Positions 16,321-24,911 of a DNA stretch of 52,085 nucleotides are shown one piece after another (position 1 is the stretch's first letter; each line of letters opens with the position of its first letter). The stretch covers positions 1-52,085 of the forward strand of contig NZ_MDGL01000006.1 of NCBI RefSeq assembly GCF_002742265.1, given 5' to 3'. A program made the position numbers and the translations under genes. The notes below the pieces were generated by a model. The model searched no databases. It was given only the letters and a program-made list of their open reading frames with translations, and was not told the origin of the DNA. This stretch comes from Maribacter sp. 4G9 (GTDB lineage: Bacteria > Bacteroidota > Bacteroidia > Flavobacteriales > Flavobacteriaceae).

Positions 16321-18534
16321 ATGGCCAAAACTATCATAATCTCAAATAGACTCCCTGTACAATTACAAATCAGCAATGGAAGCATTACTGCGATACCAAG
16401 TGTTGGAGGACTCGCCACTGGTATGAAATCCGTTCATTCAGGAGGGGATAGCCTTTGGATCGGCTGGAGCGGCCTCACCAATGAGGAAACACCCGAAGCA
16501 TTGGAATCACAAATAGACGATGCCTTGGCCGAGCATGGTTCCTCTAAGGTAAAACTTACCCAAAAAGAAGTAGACGGTTTTTACTATGGATTTAGCAATA
16601 GAACGGTGTGGCCCTTGTTCCATTATTTCATGGAATACACGGAGTTCCAGTGGGAAAGCTGGGAAATTTATAAACAGGTAAATCAAAAATTTGCCGATGC
16701 TATTTTGGAAAAAGCGGAAGATGACGATGTAATTTGGGTCCATGATTACCAATTAATGCTGGTACCCCAAATGGTCAGGGAAAAACGTCCCAATGTGTCC
16801 ATTGGTTTCTTCCTGCATATTCCCTTCCCTTCCTTTGAAATATTTAGAACATTACCTTGGCGGATGGAAGTTTTGGAAGGTCTCCTGGGTTCAGATTTAA
16901 TCGGCTTCCATACCTATGATTACGAAAGACACTTTTTAAGCTCGGTCCGAAGGCTTTTGGGTCTTGAGGTCAGTTTTAACGATATTTATTTGGATGATAG
17001 GGTAATAAAAGTGGATTCCTTTCCCATGGGAATCGATTATAAAAAATTCAACGAAGCAGCTAAGGAACATGCACAACGCGACGAATCCCAAAAATCCGAG
17101 CTTCAAAAAAGATTGGATACCCATAAGGAATCTACTCCCGATGCGAAATTCTTCCTTTCCATAGACCGATTGGACTATACCAAGGGAATCGCCAAGCGCT
17201 TGAATGCCTTTGAGTACTTTCTAAACAAATACCCTCAGTATAAGGAGAAAGTCCGGTTGATTATCTTGGCCGTTCCCTCTAGATCCAACGTACCGCAATA
17301 CCAACTCCTGAAAAAAGAAATCGATGAGCTCGTAGGACGTATAAATGGGGAACTTTCTTCCGTAAGCTGGACCCCTATTTGGTATTTCTATAGATCTATG
17401 CCCTTTGATAACCTCATCGACCTGTATACGACCTGTGATATTGCCTGGTTAACCCCTATTCGGGATGGTATGAACTTGGTAGCCAAGGAGTATATCGCTA
17501 CACGAACGGATAAGACAGGGGTACTTATTTTGAGTGAAATGGCGGGTTCTGCCAATGAAATGAACGAATCCCTCTTGATAAACCCCAATAACTTTGAGGA
17601 AATAGCGGACACCTTGGACAAGGCTATCAATATGCCCAAAGAGGAACAACAACAACGCAATTCCATTCTTCAAAAACGCTTGGAACGATATAATGTGGAG
17701 AAATGGGCCAATGATTTCATGACCTCCCTATTGAATCAAAAAGAAAAGGACCTCACCTATATATCCAGAAGGCTTTCAGTTGATTTAATGAACACAGTCA
17801 TGAAAAAATACAAGTCGGCCAAAAGACGCCTTGTTTTTCTCGATTATGACGGTACTTTGGCCGGATTCAACAAAGATCCCCAGAAAGCAAGTCCGGATGA
17901 GGATCTATTCAGATTATTGGATGAAATTTCCGCACAAGAAAATACGGATATGTATTTGATTAGTGGTAGGGACAAAGAAACCTTTACCAAATGGTTTATG
18001 CATAAGGGATATAATATGATAGTGGAACATGGGGTTTGGATTTCCCAAAATGGCGAAGACTTTAGAATGTTGGAAAAGGTCAAAAAGGATTGGATGGAGA
18101 AAATTCACCCCGTATTAGATTCCTTTGTGGATAGGACCCCGGGAAGTTTTATCGAAGAAAAGAATTATTCCTTGGCATGGCATTACAGAAATACCGATCC
18201 TGATTTCGGACAAAAGCGGGCCGTGGAACTGAACACCGTATTGACCAGTTTGATTGCGAACGACGACTTGAGCGTTCTAAACGGAAATAAGGTCATGGAA
18301 ATCAAGAGCAGCAACGTAAACAAGGGAAGAGCCTCCATGCGTGTATTTGCAGAAAATGAGTACGACTTTGTTTTTGCCATAGGCGATGACTGGACCGATG
18401 AATTTATGTTCCAAGAATTGCCAGATGATTCCATTACCGTAAAAGTAGGCCGGCAAAAGACACACGCCAAGTATTTTGTGGACAGTACCAAAAACGTTAG
18501 AGACATTTTAGGCAGGTTCGCGGACATGCACTAA
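16321..18534 (+). CDS. otsAB: Bifunctional trehalose-6-phosphate synthase / trehalose-6-phosphatase
   Basis: A 737-aa fusion that makes trehalose from UDP-glucose (or another NDP-glucose) and glucose-6-phosphate, then removes the phosphate. The N-terminal GT20 half (to about residue 470) has SNRLPVQL, WVHDYQLMLVPQMVR, GFFLHIPFPS, SIDRLDYTKGI and the nucleotide site DGMNLVAKEYI. The C-terminal HAD phosphatase half has the nucleophile motif FLDYDGTLAGF (about residue 504) and GDDWTDEFMF. An upstream in-frame TTG (16279) exists, but ATG 16321 (MAKTIIISNRLP) matches the family start. It is divergent from the GH15 gene and is followed after 21 bp by the next gene. It probably supports osmotic or desiccation tolerance. 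Confidence 0.95.
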   Translation: MAKTIIISNRLPVQLQISNGSITAIPSVGGLATGMKSVHSGGDSLWIGWSGLTNEETPEALESQIDDALAEHGSSKVKLTQKEVDGFYYGFSNRTVWPLFHYFMEYTEFQWESWEIYKQVNQKFADAILEKAEDDDVIWVHDYQLMLVPQMVREKRPNVSIGFFLHIPFPSFEIFRTLPWRMEVLEGLLGSDLIGFHTYDYERHFLSSVRRLLGLEVSFNDIYLDDRVIKVDSFPMGIDYKKFNEAAKEHAQRDESQKSELQKRLDTHKESTPDAKFFLSIDRLDYTKGIAKRLNAFEYFLNKYPQYKEKVRLIILAVPSRSNVPQYQLLKKEIDELVGRINGELSSVSWTPIWYFYRSMPFDNLIDLYTTCDIAWLTPIRDGMNLVAKEYIATRTDKTGVLILSEMAGSANEMNESLLINPNNFEEIADTLDKAINMPKEEQQQRNSILQKRLERYNVEKWANDFMTSLLNQKEKDLTYISRRLSVDLMNTVMKKYKSAKRRLVFLDYDGTLAGFNKDPQKASPDEDLFRLLDEISAQENTDMYLISGRDKETFTKWFMHKGYNMIVEHGVWISQNGEDFRMLEKVKKDWMEKIHPVLDSFVDRTPGSFIEEKNYSLAWHYRNTDPDFGQKRAVELNTVLTSLIANDDLSVLNGNKVMEIKSSNVNKGRASMRVFAENEYDFVFAIGDDWTDEFMFQELPDDSITVKVGRQKTHAKYFVDSTKNVRDILGRFADMH

Positions 18535-18555
18535 ATTGGGTTCCAATCCTGTTTT

Positions 18556-20079
18556 ATGAAACATGTCTATTTTTTAGCCTTCCTCTGGCTATCTATTGTG
18601 TTAAATGGTTATTCACAGTCCGATACGGAGGTTTTTTTAGCCGACTTGGTATGGAAAAATGATGTTTTAAACATTGTAAAAGCTAAAAATATATCCAATA
18701 ACGAAGGCTATGACAATCAACCTTCGTTTTACGATGATGACCGAATCCTTTTTTCATCTACCCGAAATGGACAAACCGATATTGCCCTGTTCGACATAAA
18801 ATCCGAATCAAAATCATGGTTGAACGACACCCCAAATGGCGGGGAATATTCTCCCATAAGAATATTGGGCCAAAAAGATATTTCAGCTATCCGATTGGAT
18901 GATGATGGCCTTCAAAGATTATATAGGTATGATTTTAATACAAGGAAACCAAAAGAGCTTCTCAAAGGTTTAAAAGTAGGCTATCATGTTTGGTATAATG
19001 ACCATATCATCGTCTGCACGGTTCTGATTGAAGGCCGAATGGATTTGATAGTGTCAAATCTTGCCGATAAAACCAATTACACGGTACAAAAAAACGTAGG
19101 CAGGTCCCTTCATAGAATTCCCGATACAGCGCTTATAAGCTTTATTTCCAAGGAAAATGATACGGCCATGGTAAAATCCATGCATCCTATTTCCGGGGCT
19201 ACCAAAAATATAGTGACGCTTCCTGGCGCATCTGAGGATGTAAGTTGGACAAAAAATGGAACCTTGCTTACAGCGTACGAAAACAATTTGTTGGGTTACG
19301 ATTATAAAAATAAGGGCTCTTGGAAACTACTGCACACATTTGATAAATTGGAAATACCTAACATATCAAGACTGGCCGTTAGTCCGGATGGTCAACAATT
19401 GGCGTTTGTAAGTGCCGACCCGGTATATAAAATCGTTCAAAAACAGGTGGATTCCTATAATGCAGGAAATTTGGAGGCCTTTGTCAATTGTTACGCTGAA
19501 AATGTGGTGGTACGAAACTTTCCATCAGATACCCTGTATATTGGCCGTGATAAAATGCGTGAAAATTATGGCAGACTTTCCCCAGAAAACAAAACGTATG
19601 ATGTTGAAGTGGTAAACCGTATCGTTATTGGAAATCAGGTCATTGACCATGAAAAAGTAACCGGAAACGGAAAAACAACGATGCAGTTAGCACTTTATGA
19701 AGTGAAGGACCGCATCTCAAGCATGACCTTTATTTTTGACCAAAAGACGCAATCAAAACCTGAATCCATTATTGAAAAACAATTGGAAGCCTATAATGCA
19801 AGGGATATCGATGCCTTAATGGCAACCTATTCGCAAGATATCAAATTGTATAATTTCCCCAGAGATCTCACTACCGATGGGCTGGAAGCCATGAGAAAAG
19901 GATACGCTGAATTTTTTAAATCGGCGCCAGATCTACATTGCGAAATCAAGAATAGGATGGTCATCGACAACAAAGTAATCGACCACGAGGAAGTAACGGT
20001 CAATGGAAATACGTTTAATGCCGTGGCTATCTATGAAGTTGAAAACGGGAAAATAGCCAAGGTCACTTTTCTTAGGTAG
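18556..20079 (+). CDS. Exported TolB-like propeller protein fused to two SnoaL/NTF2-like domains
   Basis: A 507-aa protein with signal peptide MKHVYFLAFLWLSIVLNGYSQ. Residues about 25-290 form WD40/PD40-type repeats, for example DNQPSFYDDDRILFSSTRNG and SRLAVSPDGQQLAFVSAD. Two tandem SnoaL-like domains of about 110 aa follow, at roughly 293-395 and 405-507. They share a pattern: KQVDSYNAGNLEAF versus KQLEAYNARDIDAL, and NRIVIGNQVIDHEKVTGNG versus NRMVIDNKVIDHEEVTVNG. The duplication is obvious by eye. The NTF2-like fold can bind small hydrophobic ligands or act as an isomerase, but no catalytic assignment can be made. It is 21 bp after otsAB and 8 bp before the MFS gene, so probably in one operon. 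Confidence 0.8.
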   Translation: MKHVYFLAFLWLSIVLNGYSQSDTEVFLADLVWKNDVLNIVKAKNISNNEGYDNQPSFYDDDRILFSSTRNGQTDIALFDIKSESKSWLNDTPNGGEYSPIRILGQKDISAIRLDDDGLQRLYRYDFNTRKPKELLKGLKVGYHVWYNDHIIVCTVLIEGRMDLIVSNLADKTNYTVQKNVGRSLHRIPDTALISFISKENDTAMVKSMHPISGATKNIVTLPGASEDVSWTKNGTLLTAYENNLLGYDYKNKGSWKLLHTFDKLEIPNISRLAVSPDGQQLAFVSADPVYKIVQKQVDSYNAGNLEAFVNCYAENVVVRNFPSDTLYIGRDKMRENYGRLSPENKTYDVEVVNRIVIGNQVIDHEKVTGNGKTTMQLALYEVKDRISSMTFIFDQKTQSKPESIIEKQLEAYNARDIDALMATYSQDIKLYNFPRDLTTDGLEAMRKGYAEFFKSAPDLHCEIKNRMVIDNKVIDHEEVTVNGNTFNAVAIYEVENGKIAKVTFLR

Positions 20080-20087
20080 CTAATCGA

Positions 20088-21254
20088 TTGAAACAAAAAC
20101 CACATATCCTTCCAACCATAATCATTGCCCAGTTTGCATGTACGTCGCCATGGTTTGCCGGCAATACGGTTATTGATGAACTTATCTTGAAAACAGGGTT
20201 GGGTGAAGAAATTATCGGCTGGGTATTATCCTCCGTACAATTGGGATTCATTGTGGGCACGCTGCTTTTTGCACTATTGATGGTAGCGGATAGGTTTCCG
20301 CCTTCCAAGGTATTTATGGTATGTGCCCTATTGGCGGCACTCTGTAATTTTGCACTGCTTCAGGAAACTATGACCAAATGGACGATTCTTCTAACTAGGT
20401 TTGGGACTGGTTTTTTTCTTGCTGGTATTTATCCCGTGGGCATGAAAATTGCGGCAGATTACTATGAAAAGGGACTAGGTAAGGCTTTAGGATATTTGGT
20501 AGGTGCCTTGGTCTTGGGGACGGCATTTCCATTTTTGATCAAGGCCAATAGTTGGGGTCATGAGGCGAACACCGTCATAAAAATAACTACGGCAATGACC
20601 TTAATGGGCGGATTGGCAATTAATTTTCTGGTGCCCGACGGACCCTATAGAACCCCTAGCAAAAAACTGAATCTATCCATTGGTCCCAAACTCTTTGGCA
20701 TTGCAAATTTTAAGAAGGCCGCTTTTGGCTATTTTGGACACATGTGGGAGTTGTACGCCTTTTGGGCCTTTACGCCCTTTGCGATTGCATATTATAATAC
20801 GAAAACCGGTATGGACTTTTTGGTACCCCTTTGGACGGGTGTCATTATTGCCCTTGGTGGGCTATCGTGCGCTTTAGGTGGTATAATATCTGAAAAAATA
20901 GGAAGTCGTAAAGTGGCCTTAACGTCTCTAGCGATATCGGGCCTATGTTGCCTAATCTCCCCCATTTTTTTCATGCTGCCTCCCATACTATTCCTATCGG
21001 CCTTGTGTATATTGGGTTTGGCCGTTACCGCAGATTCCCCACAACTATCAAAACTAGTGGCTGCATCGGCTACGGGCGAAATTAAAGGTACAGCGCTTAC
21101 CCTTGCCACCTGCATCGGCTTTGCCATTACCATTATTAGTATTCAACTCTTAAATTACCTGCAGACCATTACAAATGCAAATTTTTTATTCATGGTATTG
21201 GCATTGGGTCCGGCACTGGGAGTTTGGCATCTTATACACCTTGAAAGAGATTAA
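20088..21254 (+). CDS. MFS transporter
   Basis: A 388-aa polytopic inner-membrane protein with about 11-12 hydrophobic segments and the loop LLMVADRFPPSKVFM after the second helix, in the place of the classical MFS motif A. The only reasonable start is TTG at 20088, since the next in-frame Met lies well inside the second helix. It begins 8 bp after the preceding stop, suggesting translational coupling. The substrate is unknown. Its place directly after a ligand-binding-type exported protein suggests a joint role, but this is inference. Confidence 0.88.
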   Translation: MKQKPHILPTIIIAQFACTSPWFAGNTVIDELILKTGLGEEIIGWVLSSVQLGFIVGTLLFALLMVADRFPPSKVFMVCALLAALCNFALLQETMTKWTILLTRFGTGFFLAGIYPVGMKIAADYYEKGLGKALGYLVGALVLGTAFPFLIKANSWGHEANTVIKITTAMTLMGGLAINFLVPDGPYRTPSKKLNLSIGPKLFGIANFKKAAFGYFGHMWELYAFWAFTPFAIAYYNTKTGMDFLVPLWTGVIIALGGLSCALGGIISEKIGSRKVALTSLAISGLCCLISPIFFMLPPILFLSALCILGLAVTADSPQLSKLVAASATGEIKGTALTLATCIGFAITIISIQLLNYLQTITNANFLFMVLALGPALGVWHLIHLERD

Positions 21255-21281
21255 TTTTTAATACTTTTAGAAACACTTCAA

Positions 21282-22625
21282 ATGAAACAAAAAATGAAAA
21301 AATGGCTACTGCTGGGTCTTTTGACCACAACCCTTACATTATCGGCACAAACAGACCAACGCATCTATGATATTATCGAAGCCGTCTCTGCAGAACGCAT
21401 AGAAAACGATATAACCAAATTGGCAAACTTTGGCACCCGTCATACCTTGAGTGATACCGTTTCACGAACCCGTGGCATAGGTGCGGCGAGGCGCTGGATA
21501 AAATCGGAATTTGAAAAGACATCGAATGCCTGTAACGGTTGTTTGAACGTATTTTATCAAAAAGACCTGGTCAAAAAGGGCGCCAATCAACGAATAGTGC
21601 ATGATGTGGAAGTCGTGAACGTTTTGGCCATACAAAAAGGAACTAAATACCCTAATAGGTATATCATTATGAGTGGCGACATTGATTCCCGCGTAAGCGA
21701 CCCTACCAATTTTACGGACGATTCTCCCGGGGCCAATGACAATGCCAGTGGTATGGCCGGAACCTTGGAGGCCGCTCGGGTACTTTCTAAATACACCTTT
21801 GAAAACAGTATTATTTATATGGGACTATCCGGTGAAGAACAGGGCTTGTTTGGCGGCGGGGGTGTTGCACAATATGCCAAGGATCAGGGATGGGAAATCA
21901 TCGGGATTTTTAATAACGATATGATCGGAAATATCAAAGGAGTGGATGGAGTAGTAAGTAATGTGGATTTCCGAATTTTTTCCGAACCCGTTCCTCCCAA
22001 TGAAACGGAAGAGCAACGCAGGGCAAGACGGTTTTATGGAGGAGAAGTAGATGGTATATCAAGACAGCTGGCACGTTACGTCCACAAAAATGTAAAGACT
22101 TATATGCCTGAAATGAACCCCATGATGATCTATCGTTTGGACCGATTTGGCCGTGGAGGACATCACAGACCCTTTAACGATGCCGGGTTCGCCGGAATAC
22201 GAATTATGGAGGCGCATGAAAATTACACCCAGCAACATCAGGATATACGTGTAGAAGACGGCATAGCATATGGTGATGTTTTGGAACATGTCAATTTTGA
22301 CTATGCAGCCAAGCTTACGGCAGTGAATGCCATTAATCTGGCTTCCTTGGCTTGGGCTCCTCCGGCACCCAAGGAGGTAAAAATAGGTGGTATCGTTCAG
22401 CCTTCGGCCAAGTTTCAATGGAGCAAGGTGGACGGTGCCGTTGGGTATAAAATTTATTGGAGGGACACGACCTCACCCACTTGGGACCATAGTAGGCTTG
22501 TTGGGGATGTGACTGAATTCACTTTGGAAGGTATCGTTATTGATAATTTTTTCTTTGGTGTGTCCGCAGTAGGAAAGAACGGATTTGAAAGTCCGGTCGT
22601 ATTTCCAAACGGGATTTTTAGATAA
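21282..22625 (+). CDS. M28-family zinc peptidase with C-terminal fibronectin-like domain
   Basis: A 447-aa exported protein with signal peptide WLLLGLLTTTLTLSAQ. Zn-ligand motifs of the M28 family are PGANDNASGMAGT (bridging Asp), LSGEEQGLFGG (catalytic Glu pair), FNNDMIGN (Asp) and YTQQHQDIR (final His). The first ligand motif, usually (A/G)H-x-DS, reads SGDIDSRV here, so the expected His is Asp. The last 90 residues (PPAPKEVKIGG to the end) look like an FnIII-type module. It is followed after 9 bp by an M1 peptidase, suggesting a secreted or periplasmic peptide-degrading pair. Confidence 0.9.
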   Translation: MKQKMKKWLLLGLLTTTLTLSAQTDQRIYDIIEAVSAERIENDITKLANFGTRHTLSDTVSRTRGIGAARRWIKSEFEKTSNACNGCLNVFYQKDLVKKGANQRIVHDVEVVNVLAIQKGTKYPNRYIIMSGDIDSRVSDPTNFTDDSPGANDNASGMAGTLEAARVLSKYTFENSIIYMGLSGEEQGLFGGGGVAQYAKDQGWEIIGIFNNDMIGNIKGVDGVVSNVDFRIFSEPVPPNETEEQRRARRFYGGEVDGISRQLARYVHKNVKTYMPEMNPMMIYRLDRFGRGGHHRPFNDAGFAGIRIMEAHENYTQQHQDIRVEDGIAYGDVLEHVNFDYAAKLTAVNAINLASLAWAPPAPKEVKIGGIVQPSAKFQWSKVDGAVGYKIYWRDTTSPTWDHSRLVGDVTEFTLEGIVIDNFFFGVSAVGKNGFESPVVFPNGIFR

Positions 22626-22634
22626 TTGTGACTT

Positions 22635-24239
22635 ATGAAAAAACTTTTTATGATTACCGTCATCCTGACTACCTTACATATTAAGGCCCAGGAATTTACG
22701 GAACAAGACACCCTTAGAGGCAGTATCACTCCGGAACGCGCCTGGTGGGACCTCAATTACTATCATTTGGATATTGAGGTTAAACCGGATGATAAATTCA
22801 TTTCCGGCACCAATACCATACGCTACAAGGTTTTGGATAAAAATCAAGTGCTTCAGGTCGACTTACAGCCACCTTTGGTTATCGAAAAAATTACGCAAGA
22901 TGGAAAAAACCTAACTTTCGAAAGTAATGGAAACGCGCATTTTGTGAGGCTTGAAAAATCTCAAATTGTGGGAGATTTTAACGAAATCGTAGTGCACTAT
23001 TCCGGGCATCCCAAAGAAGCTGTCAGAGCTCCCTGGGATGGTGGATTTTCTTGGAAAAAGGATGAAAACGGGAAACACTTTGTGGCAACGTCTTGTCAGG
23101 GACTAGGAGCTAGTGTTTGGTGGCCCAACAAAGACCATATGTACGATGAAGTGGATAGCATGCTCATGAGCGTAAAAGTACCCAAGGGCCTCATGGACGT
23201 ATCCAATGGAAGATTACGCAAAGTAGACAAGGATACGAATACCTATCACTGGTTCGTATCCAATCCCTTAAACAACTATGGGGTAAATGTAAACATTGGC
23301 GATTATGTCCATTTTGGCGAGACTTATGATGGCGAAAAAGGTACTTTAGATATGGATTACTACGTTTTACGGGATAATCTGGAAAAAGCCAAGGAACAGT
23401 TCAAGCAGGCTCCCAAAATGATGGAAGCCTTTGAGCATTGGTTCGGCCCTTATCCTTTTTACGAGGACTCATTCAAATTGGTGGAAGTCCCCTATTTGGG
23501 AATGGAACACCAAAGTTCCGTCACCTACGGAAACCAGTATGGAAATGGCTATTTAGGCAGGGATTTATCGGGTACAGGATGGGGATTGAAGTTCGATTAT
23601 ATCATCATCCATGAGGCTGGACACGAATGGTTCGCCAATAATATTACCTACAAGGATATCGCCGATATGTGGGTACACGAGGGTTTTACCATGTATTCCG
23701 AAAGTCTTTTCATTGAATATTACTATGGTAAGGAGGCAGCATCTGAATATTTATTGGGCATCCGAAAGAATATCCGGAATGACCGACCCTTAATTGGGCC
23801 TTACGGCGTAAATAAAGCGGGGTCTGGAGATATGTACAACAAGGGAGCCAACATCCTACATACGTTCAGGCATATCATGGACGATGATGAAAAATGGCGG
23901 GCCACCCTTCGTGAACTTAATGAGGAATTCTATCATCAAACGGTAACAACCAAACAAGTTGAAAATTATCTGGATGATAAGGTCGAAGGCGATTTTGGAA
24001 CCTTTTTTGACCAATACCTTCGAACCGCAAATATTCCGGTTTTTGAATATGAAATTCAGGATGGAATTTTTAAATACCGATTTACCAATGTCATTAACGG
24101 GTTTGCAATGCCCTTAAAGGTTGAGATGGCTGGAAAAACCGATTGGATTTCCCCTTCCACCGAGTGGCAACAAAAATCACTTAAAGGGAACGACATACAA
24201 GTGGACCCAAATTTTTATGTGGACGTTAAAAAAGGATAG
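22635..24239 (+). CDS. M1-family metallopeptidase
   Basis: A 534-aa exported zinc aminopeptidase-like enzyme with a signal peptide ending near IKAQ. The gluzincin motif is complete: His326-Glu327-x-x-His330, then Glu349 18 residues later (HEAGHEWF ... WVHEGF). The exopeptidase motif is present as YLGMEHQSSVTYG (GMEH in place of GAMEN). The N-terminal beta-saddle domain (about 35-220) is intact, but the protein is short because it lacks the long C-terminal helical domain of full-length PepN. It is expected to trim peptides in the periplasm or outside the cell, together with the M28 enzyme just upstream. Confidence 0.92.
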   Translation: MKKLFMITVILTTLHIKAQEFTEQDTLRGSITPERAWWDLNYYHLDIEVKPDDKFISGTNTIRYKVLDKNQVLQVDLQPPLVIEKITQDGKNLTFESNGNAHFVRLEKSQIVGDFNEIVVHYSGHPKEAVRAPWDGGFSWKKDENGKHFVATSCQGLGASVWWPNKDHMYDEVDSMLMSVKVPKGLMDVSNGRLRKVDKDTNTYHWFVSNPLNNYGVNVNIGDYVHFGETYDGEKGTLDMDYYVLRDNLEKAKEQFKQAPKMMEAFEHWFGPYPFYEDSFKLVEVPYLGMEHQSSVTYGNQYGNGYLGRDLSGTGWGLKFDYIIIHEAGHEWFANNITYKDIADMWVHEGFTMYSESLFIEYYYGKEAASEYLLGIRKNIRNDRPLIGPYGVNKAGSGDMYNKGANILHTFRHIMDDDEKWRATLRELNEEFYHQTVTTKQVENYLDDKVEGDFGTFFDQYLRTANIPVFEYEIQDGIFKYRFTNVINGFAMPLKVEMAGKTDWISPSTEWQQKSLKGNDIQVDPNFYVDVKKG

Positions 24240-24365
24240 CGGATAAAACCTAAGACATATCATGGGTAGCTGACATATATCATATTCCCCAAACTGACAA
24301 TATCCTTAAATTGGCCATCGTTAGAGGAAATAGCAAATCATAGTTTTAAATACCTATTGATCAAA

Positions 24366-24827
24366 ATGAACAACATCCCCGAAAAAATATCGGTAAAACT
24401 TGAACAAAATCCTATAGATTGGCAAAGTGTTTTAGAAGAGACTATTAGCCATTTCGATTGCTCAACGGGTACCCTTCATTTTCTAAAACCGGACACATCC
24501 ATTTTAGAGCTGAAGGCCCAAAAAGGAATTCCTGATTTTCTTATCCCCAAGGTATGGGCAATTCCAATCGGTAAAGGCATGGCTGGGATAGCAGCTGAAC
24601 GCATGAAACCTGTAGAAATGTGCAACCTACAAACCGATGCATCCGGAGTGGCAAGACCGGCCGCTAAAAAGACGAAAGTAGAAGGGTCGCTTGCTGCACC
24701 ATTGATACACGAAGGGAAATTATATGGAACCATCGGCATAGCGAAACCTATGTCCTATGATTTCACAGAGGAAGAAATAGCTTCTTTAATGGGGATTGGC
24801 GAAATGATATGTAAAAATATAGACTGA
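24366..24827 (+). CDS. GAF domain-containing protein
   Basis: A 153-aa cytoplasmic protein consisting of a single GAF domain: CSTGTLHFLKPDTSILELKAQKG, IPIGKGMAGIAAE, EGSLAAPLIHEGKLYGTIGIAKP. GAF domains bind small molecules or act as redox sensors, and no output domain is attached. ATG 24366 is preferred over an in-frame TTG 9 bp upstream. It stands alone, facing the large lipoprotein gene across a bidirectional terminator. Confidence 0.85.
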   Translation: MNNIPEKISVKLEQNPIDWQSVLEETISHFDCSTGTLHFLKPDTSILELKAQKGIPDFLIPKVWAIPIGKGMAGIAAERMKPVEMCNLQTDASGVARPAAKKTKVEGSLAAPLIHEGKLYGTIGIAKPMSYDFTEEEIASLMGIGEMICKNID

Positions 24828-24863
24828 CCCCTTTCACTATCGCTTTTTGGGAACCAACCATTA

Positions 24864-24890
24864 AAAAAGCCCGCGTAAAGCGGGCTTTTT
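24864..24890. terminator. Bidirectional terminator between the GAF gene and the convergent lipoprotein gene
   Basis: An 11-bp perfect stem (AAAAAGCCCGC with GCGGGCTTTTT) and a 5-nt loop GTAAA, with A-tract and T-tract on the two sides. It can serve transcripts from both directions. Confidence 0.88.
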
Positions 24891-24911
24891 GGTATTATAA
24901 CAAACTCTAAC

